The notes below the pieces were generated by a model. It saw only the letters and a program-made list of their open reading frames with translations, had not been told where the DNA came from and did not search any database. A DNA stretch of 64,000 nt from NCBI GenBank assembly GCA_030950365.1, contig JAUZRQ010000009.1, positions 1 through 64,000 of the forward strand. The letters are read 5' to 3'. Origin of the DNA: Candidatus Zhuqueibacterota bacterium. Its GTDB lineage: Bacteria > Zhuqueibacterota > Zhuqueibacteria > Zhuqueibacterales > Geothermadaptataceae. Positions 34,354 to 45,181 of this stretch are shown here, piece by piece. A program made the translations under genes and the position numbers. Position 1 is the first letter of the stretch. Each line of letters starts with the position of its first letter.

Positions 34354-35278
34354 ACGGCCTCACGTATTGGTTGAATTTCTCCCGGTTGATGGAACCCTTG
34401 AACGTGGTGTTTAGCGACGCAATGCGGTTGCCAAATTCCACGGCCTGAAAAAAATCCGCTGTTTGTAAATAATGAATCAAAAACGCGGCACTGAACGCAT
34501 CGCCGCAGCCGATGATATCCACGGGTTCGATGGAATTGGGCACGGGAATGTGCCTGATTTCGACATCGTTTCCGTTCATGTAAAGCCCAGCCAGCGCCCC
34601 ATTTTCACCAAGAGTGATATTCATGCCGCGGCAATCCAGTGTGGTCAGCACCTCGTGCATGAATTGCCGAAAGCCGGCGATGTTATACTCACTGTCAAGA
34701 TCGGCCAGAAGCCGTGCTTCTTCCTGATTCATTTGCACGAAATCCACCAGCCGCAGCCATTCCTGCCAGTCCGGTGGTTTTCGGAACACCCGCCGCCCGG
34801 CTTCGTCGCGGTCAAGCGCCATGGTGTGTAAATCAAAATACAGCAGGGCTGCGCTGTTTTCGGCCAGCCACTGCAGCGCTTCGCGCGAAATGTCCTCGCC
34901 GGTGATCATATTGACCAACACGGCATCCGCTTGCCGCAATGGCAGTACATCATCGGTGCTCAACGGCCGCATCGGCTGGGTGCTGATTTCGTCACGCCGG
35001 TTCGGAGATTTGTAGATCAGCGTCACCAGCGTGTTCGGCTGCTCATCGCGGATGAGCCGTTGGCCATCCACCTGCGGCAACTCCGAGATCATGGCCTGAA
35101 TGTCCAGCCAGAAATCGGCGCCCACGCGGGCCACCGGCAGCAGGCGCATGCCATCCGGCGCGAGAAAAGCCGCATTGGCCAGCGAGTGGTATAATCCGCC
35201 GATACTCTTCACCTCGCTGCCATCCAGCATGACAATGCGATCACGGATGAATGTGCCAATGAGCCCGATCGTCATCAT
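34334..35278 (-). CDS. PfkB-family carbohydrate or nucleoside kinase
   Basis: A 314-residue ribokinase-fold enzyme. It opens with [17 protein letters not shown] and [16 protein letters not shown], the N-terminal substrate-binding region. It ends with the ATP/anion-hole motif [13 protein letters not shown], in which the common GAGD is GCGD. The catalytic Asp is retained (GCGDAF). The phosphate acceptor cannot be named; the family covers ribose, fructose, adenosine and sugar-phosphate kinases. It overlaps purE by 4 bases and the rfbD-like gene by 20, so it belongs to the nucleotide-sugar/glycan operon. Confidence 0.85.
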   Translation of the reverse strand: MMTIGLIGTFIRDRIVMLDGSEVKSIGGLYHSLANAAFLAPDGMRLLPVARVGADFWLDIQAMISELPQVDGQRLIRDEQPNTLVTLIYKSPNRRDEISTQPMRPLSTDDVLPLRQADAVLVNMITGEDISREALQWLAENSAALLYFDLHTMALDRDEAGRRVFRKPPDWQEWLRLVDFVQMNQEEARLLADLDSEYNIAGFRQFMHEVLTTLDCRGMNITLGENGALAGLYMNGNDVEIRHIPVPNSIEPVDIIGCGDAFSAAFLIHYLQTADFFQAVEFGNRIASLNTTFKGSINREKFNQYVRPYAHLEA

Positions 35279-35748
35279 TTTTGCGATAGATTGAGCCGTG
35301 AACCTTGCTTTTTGAATTCCGCCAGCTTTTCGGCCAGCTCGGCATCCGTGATTGCCAGAATTTGCACCGCCAGAATGGCCGCGTTGGCCGCTCCGGCCGA
35401 GCCGATGGCTACCGTGGCTACCGGGATACCCGTGGGCATCTGCACCGTGGAAAGCAGCGCGTCCAGTCCATTGAGGTGCGAGCCGGGCATGGGCACGCCG
35501 ATTACGGGCAGCGTGGTGTTGGCTGCCACGGCTCCGGCAAGGTGGGCCGCCATGCCCGCCGCCGCAATGATCACTGCGTAGCCTTTTTCGCGCGCGGTGC
35601 GGGCAAATTCTGCGGTTTCATCCGGATTGCGGTGCGCTGACAGAATATGCTCTGTGTAGTCGATGCCGAAGTGTTCGAGATAACTTCTGCAATTAGACAT
35701 GGTTGATTGGTCGCTTTTGCTACCCATCAAAATCGCAACTCTGGCCAT
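35275..35748 (-). CDS. purE: N5-carboxyaminoimidazole ribonucleotide mutase
   Basis: PurE converts N5-CAIR to CAIR in de novo purine synthesis. The 157-residue protein has the class I pattern [48 protein letters not shown] and [20 protein letters not shown]. PurK, which usually follows, is not adjacent. The gene is embedded between a DUF4837 lipoprotein and a PfkB kinase (4-base overlap). Confidence 0.95.
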   Translation of the reverse strand: MARVAILMGSKSDQSTMSNCRSYLEHFGIDYTEHILSAHRNPDETAEFARTAREKGYAVIIAAAGMAAHLAGAVAANTTLPVIGVPMPGSHLNGLDALLSTVQMPTGIPVATVAIGSAGAANAAILAVQILAITDAELAEKLAEFKKQGSRLNLSQK

Positions 35749-35764
35749 AGATGCGTCTCTCCTG

Positions 35765-36805
35765 TTATTCGTTGGCTTTTTGCGTTTCTATTTTCAAATC
35801 CGCGGCGGTCCTAAAGCTGCGAGCCATGACCTCGAGCTGGCGTAAAAACGGTTCCTTGCGCATGCCCGGTGCAAACACCGCGATGTCGATCAAATAGGCC
35901 CGTTTGGTGGCGGCGTCGTAAAAGGCAAAAGCCTTCCAGGGGCCGCCCGCCACTTTCTCCTCGTTTTCCCACAAACCATCGATTTCCAACACCCAACGTT
36001 CGCCGATCTTGCTTTCATGCACCTGATATAGCGAATCCACCAGGCGGTCGTTTTCGTAATATTTGCGACCGATCCAGTTGCGGGTTTTGAAAATCCAGTC
36101 CCTGGTGACAATATCGGGATTATCGGTTTCAACCCAGTACACAAACAGCCAGCGCTCCGGCGAGGTGCGCCGCAGCATCACGAAGTTGTTTTTTTCGTCT
36201 TCACGGTAAATGATGTAATCGTGCTGGATGCGCAGAGTCCAGCCGTACTTTTCCAGCAATTTTTGCTCGAGCTCTTTCTGTTCGAGTTGCGCGAACATTT
36301 CCTTTTCGGTGCGGCGGAAATTCTCTTCCTGCAAAATATCGAACAAATAATCCTGATTCTCGGCGATGCGGGTTTTCAGGCTGCTGCTATCCGGCGCCAC
36401 CAGCACCAGGAGCAATTGATTTTCCGCCCACGGTTCCTGCTTGCGAAACACAAAACTCTGGCCGTTACGCACCTGATCGAGCAGTTTTTCCGACAGCATG
36501 GCCCGTACCTGCTTGGAGGTTTTATCCTGCCCGTCCAGAGTGCCCACCATGAGGATATAATGCCGAACCACAGCCCGGCCGAGCTGATCCGGCGGCATGT
36601 ATTTCACGGTGAAAATTTTCTCAGGCTGCGGCGTCAAAATAATTTGCTCCAGGGCTTCCTGCAGCACCGGCTTGATCGCGGCAAACAGTGTGGAATCGGC
36701 GACCACGACCACTTCGCTTTCTTCGCCAATGGCCGATTTTTTCAATTCACAGCCATACGACACCCACAGGCCCAGAATCAGGGCAAACACCAACCAGATT
36801 TTCAT
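35765..36805 (-). CDS. DUF4837-family lipoprotein
   Basis: A 346-residue putative lipoprotein. The signal [16 protein letters not shown] places the lipidated Cys at about residue 20 (numbering from ATG 36805). The mature part is a mixed alpha/beta protein with the DUF4837 signatures seen in FCB-group bacteria ([59 protein letters not shown]). The start is set at 36805 because GAGGAAA precedes it. The function is unknown. It lies 10 bases after the methyltransferase and 16 bases before purE. Confidence 0.85.
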   Translation of the reverse strand: MKIWLVFALILGLWVSYGCELKKSAIGEESEVVVVADSTLFAAIKPVLQEALEQIILTPQPEKIFTVKYMPPDQLGRAVVRHYILMVGTLDGQDKTSKQVRAMLSEKLLDQVRNGQSFVFRKQEPWAENQLLLVLVAPDSSSLKTRIAENQDYLFDILQEENFRRTEKEMFAQLEQKELEQKLLEKYGWTLRIQHDYIIYREDEKNNFVMLRRTSPERWLFVYWVETDNPDIVTRDWIFKTRNWIGRKYYENDRLVDSLYQVHESKIGERWVLEIDGLWENEEKVAGGPWKAFAFYDAATKRAYLIDIAVFAPGMRKEPFLRQLEVMARSFRTAADLKIETQKANE

Positions 36806-36815
36806 CACGTTTCCT

Positions 36816-37781
36816 CTATTCATGGTGAGCTACCGATTTTTTCCAGAACGTCAGCAGGGTCGATCCCCTGAAACGCGTGGCGCTGGTTTTGAACAGACCG
36901 GCCGTCAGGGCAGCCCCGGCTACCACGCCGGCGCGCGCCAGTTTCAGCGGCGCCAGCCAGCGAGCCCGGACGCCCGACATCGCCTGCGCTTCGCTCATCA
37001 GCGCGTTGAATAGCGAATCCAGTGGCAGATTTTGCCAGCGGACGAGCTGCAGCCCGTGCATTTCACACAAATGCCGCAGGGTTTTCAGGCTGAAATGCTG
37101 CAAATGCCGCGGCACATCCAGCGCCACCCAGCGCTCGCCATAAAAGCGCGCGTCCATGCTTTCCACATTGGGCACAGCAATGACCAGCGTCCCTTGCGGT
37201 CGTAGCAAGTCGCGAATTTTCTGCAGGGCCTTGTGCGGCGCATAAAGATGCTCCAGCACGTGCCACAGGGTGATCACATCAAAAGCCTCATTCACATCCG
37301 GCAGGTCTTCCACCAATCCGGCATACACTTTCAGCCGGTAACGATGGATGGCGAATTGCACCGCCTGCCGGTCGCGCTCCACTCCCTTGCCCTGCCAGCC
37401 GTGCTGGACCATTTCGCGCAAAAATTCGCCGGTACCGCAGCCCACATCCAGCAGCCGCCCCTTTTGCGGATGCAGCGATTCGATCTGTCGCCGTTTCCAG
37501 CGCAGATTCCAGCGCCGCGCCGCCGCATACAGCCGCTCCAGAAGCGAAACGCGCTCGTCCTCACGCGACGACACAAACGGCAGGTAGGCGTCTTCATAAA
37601 ACCGGTGGCTGATATGTTCCGCCGGCCGCGGGTTCAAATATACCAGCGAGCAGCGCCGGCAGCGGGTCAACCAAAATGGGCCGTTTTGCGAAGCATGACT
37701 GGCTGCACGAACCTCCAATAAGGGCTCCGGCTCGTTGGCATGGCACACCGGACAAGGAGGAAATTCCAAATCCTGTTGCAT
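36816..37781 (-). CDS. Class I SAM-dependent methyltransferase with N-terminal zinc-ribbon-like motif
   Basis: A 321-residue protein. The N-terminus has a CPVC...CRRC zinc knuckle (CPVCHANEPE; LTRCRRCSLVYLNPRP). The Rossmann methyltransferase follows, with GRLLDVGCGTGEFLREM as motif I and FDVITLWHVLEHLY typical of the Methyltransf_23 family. A hydrophobic helix lies near the C-terminus (ARAGVVAGAALTAGLF). ATG 37781 avoids a long overlap with the preceding glycosyltransferase gene (stop at 37792); ATG 37814 is the next alternative. The family often modifies sugars or surface lipids; context supports glycan modification. Confidence 0.85.
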   Translation of the reverse strand: MQQDLEFPPCPVCHANEPEPLLEVRAASHASQNGPFWLTRCRRCSLVYLNPRPAEHISHRFYEDAYLPFVSSREDERVSLLERLYAAARRWNLRWKRRQIESLHPQKGRLLDVGCGTGEFLREMVQHGWQGKGVERDRQAVQFAIHRYRLKVYAGLVEDLPDVNEAFDVITLWHVLEHLYAPHKALQKIRDLLRPQGTLVIAVPNVESMDARFYGERWVALDVPRHLQHFSLKTLRHLCEMHGLQLVRWQNLPLDSLFNALMSEAQAMSGVRARWLAPLKLARAGVVAGAALTAGLFKTSATRFRGSTLLTFWKKSVAHHE

Positions 37782-37791
37782 GTCCACAGTT

Positions 37792-38832
37792 TCAGGCACC
37801 TGCAAGGCTCCCATACGTTTTCCTGCCGAACACGAAGTATTGCAAAACCGCGCTGCCCCGGTACATTTTCTGGGCAACACTGCGATCATCGACCCGCCGC
37901 AACCGCCGCACCTGCCGGCGGGCACGCAGAATATGCGCGGTGAACAGCGGCACCGCAGCCAGCGCCCGGAGAATGGCCAGGGCATGCGAAATTCGGCCAC
38001 GCGCCAATGCATACAGCAAAGCACCCAAATCCAGCAGCAGCCGCGCTGGCAAAATCCACAACAATCGCGCCAGTGACAGGTTTTTCAGTAGCATCAGCAG
38101 GTTGTTGCGGTGGTTCAAATACAATTTGTGCGGCGAATCGCTGGCCAGGGTGGAACCGGCCTCGTGAAAGACCACGGCTCCGGGCTCAAATACCACCCGG
38201 TAACTGGCCAAATGCATGCGCCAGTTCAGGTCAATTTCTTCCATGTGGGCGAAAAACACTTCATCAAACCCGCCCAGATTCTCCCACACATCCCGCCGTA
38301 TCAGGCAGCAGGCCCCACTGGCCCAGAAAATATCACAAGCCTGATCATACTGACCGGTGTCAGTTTCCAGCGTATCGAACAGGCGGCCGCGCGCAAACGG
38401 AAAACCGAAGACGTCGATCATACCGCCGGCCGCGCCCGCATAATCGAACCGCTGCGGTTCGGACAGCGACAGAATTTTCGGTTGCACCGCCGCAATGTCC
38501 GGTTTGCGCTGAATGGCCTCGACCAGGCGCTGCAGCGCCTGCGCGGCCAGTACGGCATCGTTGTTGAAAAAAAGCAAAAAATCGCCGCGCGCGAACAGGC
38601 TGCCATAATTACAGCCACCGGCATAACCGCGATTCCACCCGGCGCGCACCACCCGCAACCCGGAAAATGCCTCAACCGCGGCCTCGACACTACCATCAGT
38701 TGAGGCATTGTCCACCAGAATGATCTCGAATGGCGAATATCCATTTTCGAAAATCGACGTCAAACAGCGAAACAGAATCTCCCTGCCGTAGCGGTGCGGA
38801 ATAATGATGGAAATTAGCGGCTGCTCGCTCAT
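37792..38832 (-). CDS. Family 2 glycosyltransferase
   Basis: A 346-residue GT-A fold enzyme. It shows SIIIPHRYGREILFRCLTS, ILVDNASTDGSVEAAV, the DxD-like FLLFFNNDAVL, SGACCLIRRDVW and the acidic catalytic MEEIDLNWRMH. Two or more hydrophobic helices near residues 270-310 (LLWILPARLLLDLGALLYAL) suggest membrane association, as in rhamnosyl- or mannosyltransferases of O-antigen systems. The start overlaps the DUF2723 gene by 4 bases (ATGA). The sugar is unknown. Confidence 0.9.
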   Translation of the reverse strand: MSEQPLISIIIPHRYGREILFRCLTSIFENGYSPFEIILVDNASTDGSVEAAVEAFSGLRVVRAGWNRGYAGGCNYGSLFARGDFLLFFNNDAVLAAQALQRLVEAIQRKPDIAAVQPKILSLSEPQRFDYAGAAGGMIDVFGFPFARGRLFDTLETDTGQYDQACDIFWASGACCLIRRDVWENLGGFDEVFFAHMEEIDLNWRMHLASYRVVFEPGAVVFHEAGSTLASDSPHKLYLNHRNNLLMLLKNLSLARLLWILPARLLLDLGALLYALARGRISHALAILRALAAVPLFTAHILRARRQVRRLRRVDDRSVAQKMYRGSAVLQYFVFGRKTYGSLAGA

Positions 38833-41492
38833 TGCTGTTTGACGCTATCCGCGTTGCTGGCCTTCTGTTGCAGTGATTCGAATTGTTGCAGCAGGCTGCG
38901 GGCCATGCTGTTGTTTGGGTCCACCGCGATCCAGCGTTGCAGGACCTCGACGCCTTTGTCGTACTGGCCGCGCCGCCGATACTGGCTGACCAGAAATCCG
39001 TACGCCTGGGCCAGATCGGGCTTTTCTTTGAGAATTTCATTGGCCAGGGATTCCGCCGCCATCAGGTCGCCGGCCACGTCTGCGTACCATGGCAGGAATT
39101 GCACTTTCTGCTCCGGCTGCAAATCGCTCCGATGGATAACAAAATCCAGCCGCTTTTTCAACTCGCCGGGGCGCCCTGCCGAGCGGTACAACTGCCCGAT
39201 GAGAATGGCCAGATTCGGATCCGTCGGCGGAATGACCTCTTCCGGGATGATTTCGGTCATCTGATCCAGCACGCGCAGCGCATCTTCGTTTTTGTTTTTG
39301 GTGATATAATACTGCGCCAGGGTCAGAAACGCCGAGCGGTAGTTGCCGAGCAGCGCCTTGATGTTCTCGTTGTAATACACATCCGGGTTGTTCAGATTGC
39401 GGAACTGGTATTTTTCGAACAGGTTGGTTTCAAGAACCTCAGGATCGATCATCCGCCGGTCGATTTTCACCGGCAGCACCCGGAAAGCCAGTCCGTCCAT
39501 GCGCAGGTAATCGTGCAGGCCAATTTTATTGGCGTCGGCCACGGTGACCGCAAAGTACACCGGCCGCCGGAACTTGTTTTCGGACAGGATGTGGATGATC
39601 ATGATGTCTTGCACGCGAATGCCCTGGCCATACAGCGTGGGCGCCAGCTCGAATGAGACGCCGCGGTTCTCCGGTGGTTTATAATTGGGATCCAGTTCCT
39701 TCAGTTTGGCCACCCATTCGTTGTGGACGTCCTCCGGCACGTCGATATTGATACGCTGTTTTTGCCACGGCATGGCCCCGAGCCGGTCGATCTCACGGTC
39801 GGACAGTTTGATGGGCACCTTTGGCTCAAAGTCGCGCAGTTGCTTGATGTACCAGGGCGTGTTTAGCAGACTCAAATTCACCACCCGTACATCCGGCCGA
39901 ATGCCTTCCACGGTTTGCAAATACCACAGCGGAAAGGTGTCGTTATCGCCGTTGGTGAAAATGATGGCGTTGGGCTCACAGGTTTGCAGAATGTTGTAAG
40001 AATAGTCCCAGGCCACATAATTACCTGTGCGATCATGGTTATCGTAGTTAAAAGCAAACATCAAGCCGGGCACCAGCACCAACACCAGCAGTGTGGACAG
40101 CGCCATGATGGGCAGGCGATATTTTTGCGCCTTCTTCAACACTTCCTGCAAATATTCCAGAATGGCGCTCATGCCGATACCGATCCACAGCGCAAAAGCG
40201 AAGAACGAACCGGTGTAAGCATAATCGCGCTCGCGCGGCTGCGGATCTTCCTGATTGAGATAAATCACGATCGCGATGCCGGTCATGATAAACAGCACCA
40301 GAATGCTGAAGGAGCGGCGCCAGTCCCGGAAAAAGTGGTGTATCATACCAATCAAGCCCAGCAAAAACGGCAGCCCCAGCAGCCCCCGGAAGGCGATCGT
40401 TTCGAGGATGAGGCCGTCCGGCCCGAGGGTATCGCCCTTGCCAATGAACTGCCACCCGAAGTAACGGATGTACATTTTTTTGATCTGATATTCCCACAGT
40501 GGCGCGCGACGCTCCACAATGGACCAGTCACCATATTGTTCCCGGTTCAAGTAACTCACGAATTTGGCCGGCGTGTCTGGATCATTTTCATCGATGGCCG
40601 GGTTCAGGGAAGAACGCACAAAAATAATTCCGTATGTACTGTAGCCTATCAAAATCAGAAACAGCGACATGAATCCAAGCGCAAGTTCGCGTTTACGATT
40701 GACGATGGCATTGCGGGCCAGCCAGGCCACGGCAACAAACAGGATGCCCACGGCAATGAATGAGAATTTGTTGAGCAATTGCGGGATGCCTTTGACCACG
40801 CCAGGATAGATGGCCAGAAAGGCCAGCGTGGCCCCGAAAGCAAACACCGCAAACGATTCTAACGTGATTTCCCTGCGCTTCTGGAAGTACATGATCAGGA
40901 AGACCGTGGGCAGCGCCAGCAGATTGAGCAAATGCACGCCAAGAGCCAGACCCACGAGATAGAAAATCAGCACCAGCCATCGGTCCGATGCGGGATCTTC
41001 GTGTTGATCGGCCCAGCGTAGAATCAGCCACACCACAATGGCAGTAAAGAAAACCGAAGCCGCGTACACCTCGGCTTCCACGGAATTGAACCACTGGCTA
41101 TCAGAAAATGCAAAAGCCAGAGCGCCGATGACGCCGCTGCCGTACTGAATCAGTTTCTGTTCGACGGTCTTCGCTTTGCCCTGCCACATTTCCAGCAGCC
41201 GCACGATAATGAGGAATGCAAACATGGCTGAGAAAGCACTCAGAAGAGCCGAAATTATATTCACCCGCAAACCGATATCACTGGCGATCGGCAGCACGGA
41301 GAATATGCGACCAATCAGAATATACAAGGGCGCCCCTGGAGGATGGGGAATGCCCAGTATGTATGAACAGGCGATAAATTCGCCGCAGTCCCAGAATGAG
41401 GTCGTAGGCGCTATCGTGGACAGGTACGTGAGAAACGACACCAGAAAGACAACGGCCGCGGTGATGACTTTGGGATGTTTCCAATTCTTCAA
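38829..41492 (-). CDS. DUF2723 multi-pass membrane protein with C-terminal TPR region
   Basis: An 887-residue protein similar to the DUF2723/TMEM260-type membrane glycosyltransferases. The first ~480 residues hold about 12 transmembrane helices; the first periplasmic loop has the family motif TTSFWDCGEFIACSYILGIP HPPGAPLY (split here by a space), which carries the conserved acidic pair in DCGEF. A soluble region (~490-720) and TPR-like repeats (~720-880) follow. The start TTG 41492 is chosen because GGGAGG lies 6 bases upstream; TTG 41525 has its purine run directly abutting the codon. It probably transfers a polyprenyl-linked sugar to envelope proteins; this is inferred from family and context. 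Confidence 0.85.
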   Translation of the reverse strand: MKNWKHPKVITAAVVFLVSFLTYLSTIAPTTSFWDCGEFIACSYILGIPHPPGAPLYILIGRIFSVLPIASDIGLRVNIISALLSAFSAMFAFLIIVRLLEMWQGKAKTVEQKLIQYGSGVIGALAFAFSDSQWFNSVEAEVYAASVFFTAIVVWLILRWADQHEDPASDRWLVLIFYLVGLALGVHLLNLLALPTVFLIMYFQKRREITLESFAVFAFGATLAFLAIYPGVVKGIPQLLNKFSFIAVGILFVAVAWLARNAIVNRKRELALGFMSLFLILIGYSTYGIIFVRSSLNPAIDENDPDTPAKFVSYLNREQYGDWSIVERRAPLWEYQIKKMYIRYFGWQFIGKGDTLGPDGLILETIAFRGLLGLPFLLGLIGMIHHFFRDWRRSFSILVLFIMTGIAIVIYLNQEDPQPRERDYAYTGSFFAFALWIGIGMSAILEYLQEVLKKAQKYRLPIMALSTLLVLVLVPGLMFAFNYDNHDRTGNYVAWDYSYNILQTCEPNAIIFTNGDNDTFPLWYLQTVEGIRPDVRVVNLSLLNTPWYIKQLRDFEPKVPIKLSDREIDRLGAMPWQKQRINIDVPEDVHNEWVAKLKELDPNYKPPENRGVSFELAPTLYGQGIRVQDIMIIHILSENKFRRPVYFAVTVADANKIGLHDYLRMDGLAFRVLPVKIDRRMIDPEVLETNLFEKYQFRNLNNPDVYYNENIKALLGNYRSAFLTLAQYYITKNKNEDALRVLDQMTEIIPEEVIPPTDPNLAILIGQLYRSAGRPGELKKRLDFVIHRSDLQPEQKVQFLPWYADVAGDLMAAESLANEILKEKPDLAQAYGFLVSQYRRRGQYDKGVEVLQRWIAVDPNNSMARSLLQQFESLQQKASNADSVKQQ

Positions 41493-41576
41493 GGTCTGCC
41501 TCCCGTTTGTAAGCCTTTTAAACAACTCCTTCCGCTCTTATCGAATCGAATTCCCCTCTACCACTCAAATATATAA

Positions 41577-41660
41577 ACCACAAAGTCACAAAGGCACAAA
41601 ATTTCATCCACCAGATATGCTTTCAAATTTTTTTCCTTGTGCTCTTGGTGCCTTTGTGGT
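41577..41660. repeat. Long imperfect inverted repeat between recG and DUF2723 gene
   Basis: ACCACAAAGTCACAAAGGCA (41577-41596) and CCTTGTGCTCTTGGTGCC (41635 onward, ending TTTGTGGT at 41660) are nearly reverse complements across a 34-base AT-rich loop. The minus-strand RNA would fold into a long stem. It may attenuate or end recG transcription, or be a dispersed repeat seen in related genomes. Confidence 0.55.
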
Positions 41661-41674
41661 GAGTCCATATCAAT

Positions 41675-43777
41675 TCAGCTAATCTGCGCAAAATCCATAC
41701 GCTCATAAAAACGCTGGACGAATTTGAACCGGCGCGCATTTTTGAGAATTTGCTGTAATAATATATTATTTTTTTGAGCGATTTCAAAGGCTTCTTGACG
41801 GGCAAGTTCAAGAATATCTGCGTCGCGCACCAGGTCCGCCAGTTTGAAATCGGGCATGCCGTGCTGCCGCACGCCCAGATACTCGCCCGGCCCGCGCAAT
41901 TGCATGTCCACTTCCGCGATGTGGAAGCCGTCGTTGGTCTGGCACAGGGTGTCGATGCGCATTTTCGCTTCCGGCGACAGCGGCGTATCGCAGATCAGGA
42001 TGCACAGGCTCTCCTTTTCGCCCCGGCCGACGCGCCCGCGCAACTGGTGCAACTGCGTCAGCCCGAACCGCTCGGCGTTCTCAATGATCATGATGCTGGC
42101 GTTGGGTACATCCACGCCGACTTCGATCACCGTGGTGGCGATGAGCAACTGCATCTCGCCGGACTTGAACTGCTGCATGACGGCGTCTTTTTCTTCCGGA
42201 CTCATGCGGCCATGCAGCAGCCCCACATTGAACTCTTTGAAGAAGCCGTTTCGCACGCGTTCGTACGTCTCCGTGGCCGCGCGTAGATCGATTTTCTCCG
42301 ATTCTTCCACCAGCGGAAACACAATGTAAGCCTGCGTGCCCTGCAGCAGCTCATAGCGTAAAAAATCGTAAATCTCGCGCCGCTTGTGGCTCGGCCGCCA
42401 CACGGTGCGAATCGGTTTGCGGCCGGCGGGCAGCTCATCGATCACCGACACGTCCAGATCGCCGTACAGCGCCATGGACAATGTGCGCGGAATCGGAGTG
42501 GCGGTCATCACCAGCACGTGTGGCTGACAGCCTTTTTCCTGCAACGCGCCACGCTGCAACACGCCAAAACGGTGCTGCTCATCCACCACCACCAGCCCGA
42601 GGTTGTGGAATTTTACCTCGGGCTGAATGAGCGCGTGCGTTCCAATGACGATATTCGCCGCGCCGGTTATGATGTCGGCCATCACCCGGTTGCGGTGCGT
42701 TTTTTTCTGGCCGCCCACCAGCAGGGCCACATGCACCCCCAGCTCTTCCAGCAGCCGGTGCATGTTGATGTAATGCTGCTCGGCCAGGATTTCTGTCGGG
42801 GCCATGAGCGCCGCCTGATAGCCGTTTTCGACTGCCATTAGCATGGCCACCAGCGCCACGACCGTTTTGCCGCTACCCACGTCGCCCTGTACCAGCCGGT
42901 TCATCGGGTGCGGGCTCTTCAGGTCGTTCCAGATGTCGCGCAGCACCCGGCTCTGCGCCCCGGTCAATTTGAACGGCAATTTCTGCTGAATCAGCTCGCG
43001 CGTCTTCTGCCCCACATCCCGGAACGGTAGGCCCTGCTGCTGATCGTGATAATGCCGCCGCCGCAGCGCCAGCAACAGTTGCAAAAAGAAAAATTCGTCA
43101 AACTTCAACCGCCGCCGCGCCGTTTCGAGCTCCTGCTGATTCCCGGGAAAATGAATCTTTGTGATGGCATCTTTCAGCGGCAACAAATCGTGTTTTTGCA
43201 GCAATTCCACCGGCAATGGATCGCGAATTTGATCGCGATACAGCTCCAGCGCCTTGCGGATGAGCCGGCGAAAACCCCGGCTGTCGAATCCGACGCTGCT
43301 GAGCTTCTCCGTGGACGAATAAAGCGGAATAATCGCACCAGTGTTGAGCGTCTGCCAGTCGCCGCCCTCTTCGATGCGGTCGTAATCGGGGTGCACAAGT
43401 TGCAGGCCTTTGAAATAGCCGACCTTGCCGTGAAACGCAAACGTCATCTCAGGCTTGAAAATGCGCTTCCAGAAGGCCATCCCCTGAAACCAGACGCACT
43501 GCAAAAAACCAGTGCCGTCGGTCACCAGCGCCACAAACCGCTCTTTGCGGCCGCGCTGCTCCCGACACGACAGGATTTTACCGACAATGGTGACTTCCTC
43601 TCCCTCACGGAGCTCACGGATGGGCTTGACAATGGAGCGATCGAGGTGACGGCGTGGGAAATAATAAAACAGGTCTTCCAGGGTTTCAATGCCGTGCTCT
43701 TTTAAGGCCCTGCCCCGCTTCTCGCCGACTCCCTTCACAAATTGGATGTCAATGTCACCCGGATCGCGTTTGCTCAT
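41675..43777 (-). CDS. recG: ATP-dependent DNA helicase RecG
   Basis: RecG remodels stalled forks and Holliday junctions. The 700-residue protein has the N-terminal wedge domain ([35 protein letters not shown]). Superfamily 2 motifs follow: Walker [16 protein letters not shown], Walker [15 protein letters not shown], motif [13 protein letters not shown] and motif [12 protein letters not shown]. RecG-specific [15 protein letters not shown] is near the end. ATG 43777 is used; GTG 43792 five codons upstream, immediately after the DUF4139 stop, is an alternative. Confidence 0.96.
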   Translation of the reverse strand: MSKRDPGDIDIQFVKGVGEKRGRALKEHGIETLEDLFYYFPRRHLDRSIVKPIRELREGEEVTIVGKILSCREQRGRKERFVALVTDGTGFLQCVWFQGMAFWKRIFKPEMTFAFHGKVGYFKGLQLVHPDYDRIEEGGDWQTLNTGAIIPLYSSTEKLSSVGFDSRGFRRLIRKALELYRDQIRDPLPVELLQKHDLLPLKDAITKIHFPGNQQELETARRRLKFDEFFFLQLLLALRRRHYHDQQQGLPFRDVGQKTRELIQQKLPFKLTGAQSRVLRDIWNDLKSPHPMNRLVQGDVGSGKTVVALVAMLMAVENGYQAALMAPTEILAEQHYINMHRLLEELGVHVALLVGGQKKTHRNRVMADIITGAANIVIGTHALIQPEVKFHNLGLVVVDEQHRFGVLQRGALQEKGCQPHVLVMTATPIPRTLSMALYGDLDVSVIDELPAGRKPIRTVWRPSHKRREIYDFLRYELLQGTQAYIVFPLVEESEKIDLRAATETYERVRNGFFKEFNVGLLHGRMSPEEKDAVMQQFKSGEMQLLIATTVIEVGVDVPNASIMIIENAERFGLTQLHQLRGRVGRGEKESLCILICDTPLSPEAKMRIDTLCQTNDGFHIAEVDMQLRGPGEYLGVRQHGMPDFKLADLVRDADILELARQEAFEIAQKNNILLQQILKNARRFKFVQRFYERMDFAQIS

Positions 43778-43792
43778 CTTGCGGACACTCAC

Positions 43793-45181
43793 TTACCACT
43801 GAAAAAGAACCGTGTAGCGCAATTCCGTGCTCTGGCCGGCCGGCACATCGACCTGCCATTCCACACGATCTGCCGTCTTTTTCGCCACCGGTAAACTGCT
43901 TTGCGAAATCGACCAGTTCCCCGAAAAGCGCTCAACCACCCGCACCGTCACGGCCCGGTCTTTATGGTTGCGCATCCGGATGGCATACACTTCGCTGCGG
44001 GATTTCGGGCCCACGCGCGATTGCGCTACCTTTTCGCGTTCGGCTTTGATATCGAAGACGCGACCGAGCTGCAACCACACGCGCTCGCCCACTGGCGTGT
44101 GCCTGATCCGGTCTTCGCCAATGAACAGGCGTCCATCTGCCTGTTCCTGATACAATTGCACGTTTCCGGCGGGAAGCGGTTCCCCGAACAGCTTGGAATC
44201 GTTGGTCAATTCCAGCCGCACCAGCACATCGGTTTTCGATATGCGCGGCTCGTAGATATAATGTTTTTTGAAAGGAATACGCTTCGGTGGCAAAAACGGA
44301 ATCTGCTGCTGTTCACTGCGATCCAGGGATACGGAAAAAGGAACACGGTACACGTAATACTCAAACTCTTTGATGCGTTCCACCTGGGGGGCCGGGGCCG
44401 CCAATGCCTTTTCCATGGCCCGGTACACTGGCTCCACCGGCGCCCTCGATAGATTCACATCGCCGGCAACCAGCGTCAGGCGGGCTTTCTCAAAAGTCCG
44501 GTCGGTGCGGTTGTTGATGACAAATTGGCCGGACAGGGTGAGCCTTTCCTGATCGCGCCTCAGCAGCGCGATGTAATGCGCATGCCAGGACAGGCCGTCG
44601 GTCAGATAATGCAGGCGAAAGCGCTTCGTGGTGGAAGCGAGATCCCGAAAGCGGAGGACGATTTCCGGCCGGGACCGGTAGCGGTAATCTCCGTAACGCA
44701 CATCGTACGCCACGACATCGTCGGCAGATAGCACCCGCAGGGTTCGGTCGCCGACGCGGAGATACAGCTTGCCGCCGGTAGCCGCCACCAGGGTGCCTTG
44801 AATGCGGTTGAGGATTTTGGAATACAGCACAATTTCGGCACCGGTGTTCTGTTTCAGAATCTGCGCCAATCCGGCCTGCGGCCGTTTCAACCGGCTGTTG
44901 AGGATCGCCGGCCGCTTGCCGTCCGGATCGTCCAGATACAGGCTTTCGGCCTGAATGCCCATCGGCAGTTCGCGAAGTGTGGCCGTACCATCCGCGCCAA
45001 TGCGCAGGTCACGCGTTTCGCGCACCAGCGCCAGCCGGGAATACACCACCAGTGAAGCGGTTTCCTGGGCCGCTGCTCCGGCCGCGCACAAAAAAATCAG
45101 AATGACAGTCGCCTGCCATTCTGAAAAAAGCCGGTTCGGCCGGAGCCGTCGCCTACTCAGTAAGCTGAGCCAGGTTTTCAC
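43793..45181 (-). CDS. Exported DUF4139-domain protein
   Basis: A 462-residue protein with a signal peptide (about 1-38, VILIFLCAAGAAAQ). The family-typical beginning SLVVYSRLALVRETRDL and a C-terminal beta-rich DUF4139 region (~180-462; SWHAHYIALLRRDQERLTLS, ITLVAGDVNL-like LTLVAGDVNLSRAP) follow. The start GTG 45181 gives a basic n-region inside the end of valS (29-base overlap); TTG 45205 is possible. No enzymatic motif is visible. DUF4139 proteins are surface or periplasmic and of unknown role. Confidence 0.8.
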   Translation of the reverse strand: MKTWLSLLSRRRLRPNRLFSEWQATVILIFLCAAGAAAQETASLVVYSRLALVRETRDLRIGADGTATLRELPMGIQAESLYLDDPDGKRPAILNSRLKRPQAGLAQILKQNTGAEIVLYSKILNRIQGTLVAATGGKLYLRVGDRTLRVLSADDVVAYDVRYGDYRYRSRPEIVLRFRDLASTTKRFRLHYLTDGLSWHAHYIALLRRDQERLTLSGQFVINNRTDRTFEKARLTLVAGDVNLSRAPVEPVYRAMEKALAAPAPQVERIKEFEYYVYRVPFSVSLDRSEQQQIPFLPPKRIPFKKHYIYEPRISKTDVLVRLELTNDSKLFGEPLPAGNVQLYQEQADGRLFIGEDRIRHTPVGERVWLQLGRVFDIKAEREKVAQSRVGPKSRSEVYAIRMRNHKDRAVTVRVVERFSGNWSISQSSLPVAKKTADRVEWQVDVPAGQSTELRYTVLFQW

